Below, in pieces: positions 55,360 through 64,000 of a stretch of DNA of 64,000 nucleotides. A program made the position numbers and the translations under genes. Each line of letters opens with the position of its first letter. Position 1 is the first letter of the stretch. The stretch comes from Phymorhynchus buccinoides (Eukaryota; Mollusca; Gastropoda; Neogastropoda; Raphitomidae): contig CM065682.1 of NCBI GenBank assembly GCA_017654935.2, positions 40,615,966 to 40,679,965 of the forward strand. The letters are read 5' to 3'. Under the pieces are notes generated by a model, which searched no databases, was not told the origin of the DNA, and saw only the letters and a program-made list of their open reading frames with translations.

Positions 55360-55790
55360 GGCATTGTTGTGTATGAAAACAAACCCCAAAAGTCCTGCTT
55401 TCTATTTTTTTTCAATGCATCACAGATGACATACAGTCCGTATTGTGAAAATGACGGTTCCAGTAGATAGCGCATCCCTGAAGCCAAGATATACTATATT
55501 GGACTACACAAAAGGCTTTTTTAAAACGGCAAGTCATTGGTTTAGTTGCAAAAGTAACAGAAACATGGTTTCCTGATAATTCACATGAGCTACATTTGAC
55601 TTGAAAATCGATGATTGTGGTCAGCATACAAGGGGGTACCCTTAAATCAAGGGCCATAACTCATAGTCCAAATGAGTTATTTTCTTGGGAACAACCAGAA
55701 ACGTGTTCAGTGGTCCCTAAGGTACATTGTGGATCCACTTAGGTTAAGTCCTGGGGGGGTGCATGGTGACCATGGTCAGCTTGCCAACTA
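55360..55790 (-). repeat. Right terminal inverted repeat
   Basis: 431 bp, inverted match to the left arm. The homopolymer here is only G7 (55753-55759). Confidence 0.93.
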
Positions 55791-56065
55791 AGGGGAAATG
55801 TCTGAAACAAGGGCACTGGGCTTAGAACAAGAACAAACAGTTGTGGAATGCACAAATGAAAATGTGTGTGATTCCGACTATGAAGAGAACCTGTCTCAAA
55901 CTCAAGATGTTGGGCCAACTAAGAGAAACTTCATGACATGCCTGTTGAGGAGCCTGGACGAACTGCACTCGGAAGCGCGGGAGCTTAAGGCAGTCTGAAG
56001 ACTAGGAAATCCTGGGGACCGAGATTGATCAGCAGCTGCACCATGAACAAAATGGACAGTAACAA

Positions 56066-56070
<5 letters not shown>

Positions 56071-56118
<48 letters not shown>
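56071..56118 (+). repeat. (GA)n microsatellite
   Basis: About 24 GA units then a G9 run. From 56160 to 57300 the sequence is mostly unique with no gene that I can support. Confidence 0.93.
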
Positions 56119-56128
<10 letters not shown>

Positions 56129-57321
56129 AGGGAGAGATTGCGGTGCGTGCATGTGGGAAACGACGCACCCGGTAGTCACAAGAATAATAGACAAGAGGTT
56201 GCACTGATAGTATATCTTCCTAGCTTTGGCGAGCACATGTCTTTTTTTCCTGGGCAACATCAATATGAAAACCAAAGCAATCATCGAGGTACAAGAAGAA
56301 TGGGTGGAAAGATTGGTCAGATTCAGATATTGGTATTTTTGAAATGCTTATCAAGTTTTGATAAACCGTTTTTGGATGCCTGTTTGTTGAATCTGACCAT
56401 GACAGCCAGATAGCAGAGGGGACAGGTGCTATTCCGGCGGACTGGGCTAAAATTTGTTAATAGTGAAGAAGCCTTGCCCATGGTGCATCCCCACTCTCTC
56501 GGCCAAAGGTATTTTAGGACAGATGGCGTAGGGGAAGGTCCACGAAGATCAACCAATCTCTTTGGCTGCAGCGCTAGAGCCGGTGCTAATGCTGTTGAAA
56601 TAAGTTATTGTACAGCTGTCGTTAACTATTGGCCCGTGCTACAGGCTAATTTCGACCAGTGATAAAACTATTTGAGTAAAGGCCCAGAACAGTTTTTACT
56701 AGATGAATGATGATACTAGTTCACCCTTAGTGTTCTTCACCCCTGCATTTACATATGTTGGCATACACATGCATTCATGCACACACTCATCAATGTAGAT
56801 CATGCGTACTGATCCCACTGCCCCGGTTCTCTCCTCTCTCTCCCCCCTGTCTGTCTCTCTGGTTCTCTCTCCGCGCTGCGACCTTGTCAGAAAGTCGTTT
56901 ACCTCTCCCCCTGTGGTCACAAAAGAACTCATTTACCTTCTGCGGTTGTCCGATTGTGTCTGCCCAACGTTATTCGACCCCCATTCTTTACGAATCGCCC
57001 GTCCCTGCCCGATCCTATCCGACCTCTGGTTGTCTATGGCCGTGTAGTGAGTGTGTTTATTGATCGGCCCGACAGTCCAGGGAATCCCCTGTGGGAAGGT
57101 TGTGCTGAAAACCCACAAGCCTTCATGCCGGCTGAACCGAGTCAGCCTGGCCCGGCTGCCTGTAGAGTGCCAATTTATTTGTCCACCGAGTCTGCCTGTC
57201 ATCAGCGCTTAGTTGATGACCATCTCAACCACTTTTCCCAGAACCCCATCATTTTTAATTATCTCATTTGCTGCTTCTTCGACCTTTTGTTGGGTTGAAA
57301 TCTGTGTGTGTGAGGTTATTA

Positions 57322-57935
<614 letters not shown>

Positions 57936-58306
57936 AAAAAAAGGAAAACAAAATCAAAGCAAAGAATTCAGTAAATAAGAAAGGCATGCAAAGCAAAGAA
58001 AACGAACACACATTATCATCAAAGCAGGCACATTATCAATATAAACAGACACATAATAAATTCAGCATTATTCATAAATACTTAAGAAATGGGATGTGGA
58101 GGGACCGAAAATAAGTGAGTATCTAGGAACAAAACAAGACATGAAGTAAGAAAAATAAGAAGAATAGGAGGGGGAGGGGGAGTAAAGAAGAAAGGAATGA
58201 GAGGGGGGGTGGGTAGAGAAAGAAATGGTAGAGCGAGACAGCAAAGACATAAACGGAAAGCTGAGGGAGAAGGAGTAAAGGAAGGAGAGAGAGATGGAAG
58301 GAGGAC

Positions 58307-58309
<3 letters not shown>

Positions 58310-58402
<93 letters not shown>
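58310..58402 (+). repeat. (GA)n microsatellite
   Basis: About 45 GA units within a wider purine-rich block (58140-58500). Confidence 0.95.
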
Positions 58403-58403
<1 letters not shown>

Positions 58404-58587
58404 AGGAGAGACAGACAGGTAGGCAGACAGACGAACAGACAAAAGAGTATGGATAAAGAGAATGAGAGAGAAAGAGGAAGGGTACATGTAAGATAAAAAA
58501 AAAAAAATATACATACTGAATTGTTTTGATAACACAATAATGGTATCAAAGTTATTATATTCACAATGAACAACGTAGCCCCTCTCT

Positions 58588-60466
58588 CTCTCTCTCTCTC
58601 CCCCCCCCCCTCCCTCTCTCTCTCTTTCTTTCTAAAAATGAGGAAATAAGATTTTGTGCACATGAAGATATGTTATACAAGTTTAGTTTTCTGAGGAGGA
58701 GCTTATGGTTGACAGTATCAAAAGCTTTAGCGAAGTCCACGAATAGTACGCCAGAAAACAAAGATTTATTCATGTTGGAAAGCCATCTTTCTGTGAGTTT
58801 CAATAAAGCTGTGTGCCAGGAGTGTTTTGCCCTGAAACCAGATTGACTAGGATGAATTAGATTGTATTTGTTTAAATGTACAAGGAAACATTTATGAATA
58901 TGTTGTTCTAAGGGCTTTGAAAGCACTGAGAGAATGGAAATTGGTCGGTAGTTAGAAGGGTCATCGGGATTTCCTGATTTATACAATGGTATTATTTTAG
59001 CATTTTTTAAAAAAGCAGGGAAAGTGTTCTTTGTGATGCATAGATTGTAAATATAGGTTAAGGTTTCTGAAATTACAGGTGCAGACAGTTTGAATTTTAC
59101 TGTCTAATCCGTCAATTCCACGGGTTGAAGACTGTCTTAGATGCCTTAATTCAGCATAAACTTCATGAACACTAAGAGGTGTAATAATCAATTCGGTATT
59201 AATATTCTTTTCTCTGCAAAAACATTTTAAATGTTCTAGTTCATTGTCTTTTGATTCATCATTAGTTATTATTTTATTAACTACAGTGGCAAAGTGATTA
59301 TTTAGTGAGTCCGCAGATATATTATTTATGGGATTGACTTGAGTGTGTGCACTTCGGTTAGTAAGTTGATTGATGGCTTTCGATATAGACTTGCTATCCT
59401 TTTTCTGATCAACTAATGAAGCAAAATACACCTTTTTCTCTTTTCGAATGAGGGAAGTTACATAATTCCTTTGCTTCTTATAGTTCTCACGTAGCCCTTT
59501 TAATAACAAAAAATCTCTAAGGTAAATGTTCATTTGTATTTCTTTACTTAGCCAAGGGGGCTTTATACGGTATCTTACTCTTTTCGTTTGAAGAGGGGCA
59601 TGCTTGTTGTAGATAGTGTAGAAAATATTGTACCAGAATTCTATAGCCTGGTCTGGATCTGTGTATTGATAAACATTAGATAGAAAAGAGTTTGAAAGTT
59701 CTAAAAGAAAATTAGCACTGTCAAATTTAGAGAAATTCCTATATGTGATAATTTTATGGTTTAGTTTCGGGATTCTGATACCTTTCTTTGACCAAGTTAT
59801 ACAGATGGGGAAATGGTCACTACAGCCAAAAATAGGAACATTCGTTTCGATAACAGTGCTGTGGTTTGTGACATAGATATGGTCAATTAATGTACTAGAA
59901 GAGTTCGTGACACGAGTTGGAGTTCTGATTCGCTGTTTTAGGTTAAATGATTCGTATGCCTGTACCCAATTATTATTTGATTTGAATAAATCTAAATTAA
60001 AGTCTCCTAAAAGTATAACATCTTTCGATTCTTCATCAACCCTCTCCATCATAGAAATGAATCTATTTGTCCAATTAGCATTTTCAGCAGGATTTCTGTA
60101 TATAAAAGAAATGAGAATTGGTTTAGAATTTTTCATTTTAATTTCAATCCAAACTGATTCAATGTGTTGTTGTTCTAAAATTTCAATTCTTCTAAACTGT
60201 ACTGATCGATGAATATATACCAATAGTCCAGTTTCTAGAGGACTTTGAGGATCTTTGCGGACAATATTGTAGCTTGGCATCGAAATATCTCTGTCAGAAA
60301 TGTGCATGGAAAAATGTGTTTCAGAAAATCCAAAAATGTGAAATTTTTTGTTCGAGTTAGATAATATTGAAGACATTTCGGTTAATTTGTTCATTCCATG
60401 ATTAATATTTAAATGGCCAATGCGAAAGCCATCTTTCGTTAGCCATGGAGTAGTAACATCTAACAT
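58588..60466 (-). pseudogene. LINE ORF2: endonuclease plus N-terminal RT, 3'-truncated
   Basis: Reads from about 60466. AP-endonuclease-type domain: FRIGHLNINHG, FGFSETHF (catalytic Glu), VILLGDFNLDLF (Asp/Asn), STLIDHIYV and FGCSDHFPI (SDH triad). Then a linker and RT start: KIIPLYKSGNPDDPSNYRPI, SGFRAKHSWHTALL, GVLFVDFAKAFDTVNH (first catalytic Asp). One frameshift lies near 59092. At about 58625 the RT runs into a CT/C-rich tract and the xADD half is missing. CR1/L2-like by layout. Dead copy, but the endonuclease frame is fully open. Confidence 0.92.
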
Positions 60467-61036
60467 ATTGATGAATAATATAGCTGATTACAAATGTACA
60501 TACAATTTTAAGTATAAAAACTATAATAGAACACACAAGCTACAATACACTCATCTAGCACCCCGCTCACAACCTTGTCAAGGTAAGACCAATATACAAA
60601 AGCAAGCACAAGAGAGAAAAAAGAAAGAAAGAAAAAACCTAACAAGCTATCAAATTTGCAATAACAATGTGGCAAATTTGCAATCTCAAGGGAAAGTAAT
60701 AATTACTATCATGCAAGGAAATATTCAATCAAAATCCAACAGTATCCCTTCGTTGTGATACAAATAGCAATGAGCTTGTCAGAACGAATATGCAAATAAT
60801 ATTTTGTCAATATTACATAGAAGAAAGGAAAGCGGAATCATAGCATTCATACATACTCGCACACCACACATTTCACTCACACATCCTTTGTATGATGTTT
60901 AGTAATACACAGATTAAGCTATGGGTTAGTAGAAACTTACTGATCAGGTCAATTTGGGATATTTCTTGGGAAACGTTGGTCTATTAATTGCGAAGCCATG
61001 GACAAGAGGTCAAACGCTTAGGGGTGTAAGGAGTCT

Positions 61037-61440
61037 CTACAAAATGGGGCATCTATGGGGGGGTTGATTTTGGGGCATCTGGTTTATTGGTTCCTGACGG
61101 AAATAACAATCGTCACCGTTTTCACCCATAGTTGGAGACCTATGATGAGAATACTGGGGAAGGTATTTATCTTGTCCTTGATTTGAATTGCTATTTTGGT
61201 AAAGGAAAAACGGGGGAGTGTCCGTTGAATTATGTTCATTTCTTCTCTTAAGGGATGGGAAATGGGACATTGAGGTGGGAGGGGGGCAGTGCGCTTGTTT
61301 ATTGGTTATCCCATAAGCGACTGCATCTTGTTGCACTGATCCTTGGAAACGAGGGCGTGGTTGTTGATCGTGGTCACCTCGACTCATCATCCTGCGGTCA
61401 TGGTTTCTGTTCCCATGGGGATAGAAGTTGGAGGCGTACG
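61037..61440 (-). pseudogene. Possible LINE ORF1-like or basic low-complexity frame
   Basis: A minus-strand frame open for about 135 codons up to a stop at 61037. Arg/Asn/Gln/His-rich: SSRDDRGNGQQSGWTSRDTY, PHGNRNHDRRMMSRGDHDQQ, ending in Pro/Gln-rich text. It sits 570 bp upstream of the LINE ORF2 on the same strand, as an ORF1 would, and has RNA-binding-like composition. No zinc knuckle, PHD or coiled coil seen. Could also be an exon of another gene. Confidence 0.4.
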
Positions 61441-61560
61441 TGTCTCGGGATGTCCATCCAGACTGCTGACCATTACCGCGATCATCACGGGAAGAACGTG
61501 AGAAGAAAAAAAATCATTACAAACAAGAAACGCATTTCAACACATAAACGTCTACACTTG

Positions 61561-61790
<230 letters not shown>

Positions 61791-62049
61791 TCACATACAT
61801 AGCATAGAGTACAAGAAAACCAGCATTGTAAAATAAAAAAAGCATGGGTGAAACAACTAATTATTGATGATAAGTAGGAGGTGAAAGTAACTTCGATTTA
61901 AGCATATTATTTAACAAGCATTTTCAAGGCAAACCAATAAACGAACAAAGCATACAACTGATATGTAAACATTCGTTTGACATATGACACGTAGTTGTAG
62001 GCAAGGCGATAGATAAGTTAAACAGTGTGAGCTCAGTATCACATGTGAT

Positions 62050-62735
62050 TTAAGCAGGGCTGTACATTATGTTTGCCCGCACCCTCTTTTTGTACTGTGA
62101 GATGGAAGAGCATAACTTAATGACAGAAGGAAAGGAATTCCAAATTGAGGAACCCGGACTGCCTAACGTCCCCCCTAAGGGGTATTTGTCCCTGGAAACA
62201 GTAAAAAATGGCACCCTGTCCTTGGAATCCACTTATCTGTCCGGTGTCCCGGAAACTGAGTAGAATCAAAATTTTGTAGAGCAGTCCTTTGTCTTGTTAG
62301 TTGACCTTACTATTGAACACCCAAACCCCAACTGACACTTGACATTTTCTTTACAAACATGTTACACATAGGTTACTGAACACCAAAGGATCTTGAATAT
62401 TAAAGCATGTTGACTCTGAAAATTATGAAGACTGCAAAAAAAATCCAATCGCAGAAATGTTGCTATGTACATCACGAAATAATCAAAAGTGCTCATTTTT
62501 GCCCTAATACATGGCATCCTGATGTTTGTCCCTGGAAATAAGTCTAGGTCCCTGGTTTTTAAGAAGTTTGTCCCTGGAAACTGCAACAGGAGGTAGGCAG
62601 TCCGGATTCTAGTGTTTGGCAAAATGAAGTAACTGGAACCATAACGATGTGATGCCGGGGTAACTATTTTTTTAAAAAGGTATTGTGGGGCTAAGTCATT
62701 ATGCACTTTGTACATGAGGATTGCTTTGTTGGAGG
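62050..62735 (-). pseudogene. LINE RT C-terminal fragment with internal insertion
   Basis: Minus strand: NKAILMYKVHNDLAPQYLF, ASHRYGSSYFILPNTRI, then after about 350 bp of unrelated sequence SSIWNSFPSVIKLCSSISQY and KKRVRANIM. This is the typical end of CR1/jockey-type ORF2. The break repeats the words TTTGTCCCTGGAAA several times. The fragment starts at a GA tract (62738-62774). It may belong to the same LINE family as 58588-60466. Confidence 0.75.

Positions 62736-62737
<2 letters not shown>

Positions 62738-62774
<37 letters not shown>
62738..62774 (+). repeat. (GA)n microsatellite at a LINE breakpoint
   Basis: About 18 GA units then G10. Directly abuts the LINE RT fragment. Confidence 0.9.
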
Positions 62775-62779
<5 letters not shown>

Positions 62780-62783
<4 letters not shown>

Positions 62784-64000
62784 TATCATAGACACAAATA
62801 CACAGATGAGAGAGGCTTGTGGTATAAGAATATGAGACAGGAGAGAGATTGGCAGACAGGCACACAGACACATTGACAGACATACAAGCAGAAAGATAGA
62901 CATACAAAAACAGAGAGAAAGCAAAGCAAGAACAAGCATGCTACTAACAAAAGATTCCTGCCACGGTGCGGTTTGTCGGCAAACAAGAGGATGGCACACT
63001 GATGGATGGGTGGAAAGTGGCATTGTTTGCCCAAACTAGTCAGGCTAATTTACTTATCAACCGTTCAAAGGAATCGTTCCCTCCTGGGATAGGAAGCTTG
63101 GGGAAGGGGAATGGAAATTGGGAATGGGAATGCCAGTGAGCAAGTATCCTTAGCAACAGCAGCAGTACTGCAAATAATAATACAGGGGTTAATCTGACCT
63201 TAAGATGGCGGTATATATATATATATTTTTTTTTTAAAGGTCCTTTTTCTGTGACTTTGCAAAAAGAATCTGAACACGATGTTGAAATAAACTCAACATA
63301 ATGGGAAATTTTGATAATAATTATTACTCTGCTGTTAAAATGTACGAATGCTTTAAGCAGGGGAAAAACCGTTTAGCCAAGTTTCCACAAAAGGTGAAAA
63401 GGGCGAGTGTTAAAAATTGATTAATTCATTGCAGAAAATTTGGTCTTGTATACATAATTTTTTGCCATCGCCAGTTAAATTAATTTTTATTCTTTGTTTT
63501 CTGCTTCAAAGGAGCGTAAAAAAGTGCATCACCAAAGGATTTTTGAATCTGCATGGCAATTGAAATGTAGGTAGGACTTTTGTTGTTGATCAGCATGTTG
63601 GCTTAAAATTATGAACGAGTTTTCTTATTCTTTCGTTATGATTCTACATTTCTATCGATGTGTCTACCTAATCATCGTTGTGTGTGTTGGCGCACGTGCG
63701 TGTTTCTTGATTATTCACATAATACTCAATTTTACACTGCATAGTGTGGTATTCTGTGCATCGTTTTTCTGCTTTGTCAGAGCAGTGTTTTCCATGTAAA
63801 TGTGGTCAAGTTATTTTTGTTTTTCAACGGAGGAGCGTGTGGACTTTGCACCGATCTTGTCCTCTCTTTCAAATGTCCGTCGGTCAGAGTTTATGTAGAA
63901 ATATTAAAATTTATTTTTCGGTCGTTATACCGGACTGAGAGGGATTCTTAAGTAAATGTGACAAATGGGCTTTCAGTACTTTGTCTCAACTCTGACTTTG
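62780..64000. other. Hyccin intron 3 sequence, nothing recognised
   Basis: Unique to AT-rich sequence, with (TA)n at 63210-63225. No exon with homology was found on either strand up to the window end. Confidence 0.35.

Larger units (their letters stand above)
52568..55790 (-). mobile_element. 3.2-kb DNA transposon with ~440-bp inverted ends
   Basis: Ends TAGTTGGCAAGC and GCTTGCCAACTA; flanks AGG 52565-52567 and AGG 55791-55793 form a 3-bp target duplication. Left arm 52568-53021 and right arm 55360-55790 are nearly identical apart from a C run (29 versus 7) and few substitutions. The interior carries one broken minus-strand gene. Family not assignable: long arms and a 3-bp duplication do not point to one superfamily. 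Confidence 0.9.
52431..55998 (+). pseudogene. Unknown 113-codon ORF split by a transposon
   Basis: Left part 52431-52567 starts MELCDVNRQSVTVDEIV and is acidic; right part 55794-55998 includes CDSDYEENLSQTQ and ends RSLDELHSEARELKAV then TGA. The two halves are in the same frame once the element and one AGG copy are removed: 137 + 205 = 342 nt, 113 codons and a stop, with no internal stop. A pyrimidine-rich tract and CAG lie upstream of the ATG (52375, 52411), so it could be a first coding exon. I recognise no domain. It may be a host gene or part of an older mobile element. Confidence 0.6.

Overview
This is eukaryotic, animal DNA and most likely from a mollusc, probably a gastropod (inference). 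The evidence is two conserved metazoan genes with GT-AG introns, very long CT/GA and CA/GT microsatellites, several LINE remnants of CR1/jockey-like type, MITEs, a tRNA-derived SINE, and short repeats resembling ones I know from gastropod and bivalve genomes. There are no bacterial operons, ribosome-binding sites, CRISPR arrays or functional RNA genes that I can support.

Two host genes are supported with high confidence, head to head. (1) On the minus strand, a complete five-exon gene for mitochondrial large-subunit ribosomal protein uL10m (MRPL10; 254 codons plus stop) has coding exons at 16561-16543, 11843-11653, 10301-10129, 7865-7729 and 7083-6839; all junctions are GT-AG and phases agree. 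(2) On the plus strand, the first three coding exons of hyccin (FAM126A/HYCC1), a regulatory subunit of the plasma-membrane PI4KA complex, lie at 21061-21102, 22170-22274 and 39590-39724. The gene runs out of the window: I found no fourth coding exon in the remaining 24 kb. The 16562-21001 interval between the genes should hold both promoters and any untranslated first hyccin exon.

Most of the rest is intron and mobile DNA. Region by region: 1-6.4 kb, AT-rich repeats, a 5'-truncated LINE reverse transcriptase and a retroelement 3' end; 6.4-16.6 kb, MRPL10 with a SINE, a TTAA-flanked MITE, minisatellites and two LINE 3' ends in its introns; 16.6-21 kb, the intergenic interval with a tandem TCAAGGTCA-rich repeat, an RT fragment, a TA-flanked MITE and a 20-bp hairpin; 22.5-29.6 kb, a roughly 6.5 kb, 66-bp minisatellite in hyccin intron 2; 30-39 kb, giant dinucleotide tracts, two more LINE-type 3' ends and some unique sequence; 40-51 kb, palindromic elements, a 751/754-bp tandem duplication, a second TCAAGGTCA repeat and a GA-rich higher-order repeat; 52.4-56 kb, a 3.2 kb DNA transposon with ~440-bp inverted ends that splits an otherwise open 113-codon reading frame; 57-63 kb, GA tracts and two LINE fragments.

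Three observations stand out. Eight retroelement 3' ends share a nested two-stem fold whose stem sequences differ but stay complementary, and each is followed directly by a simple-repeat tail, in two cases a long GA/CT tract. The minisatellite in MRPL10 intron 2 is built from copies of the exon 3 splice acceptor. Removing the 52.6-55.8 kb transposon plus one copy of its 3-bp AGG duplication exactly rejoins an open frame.
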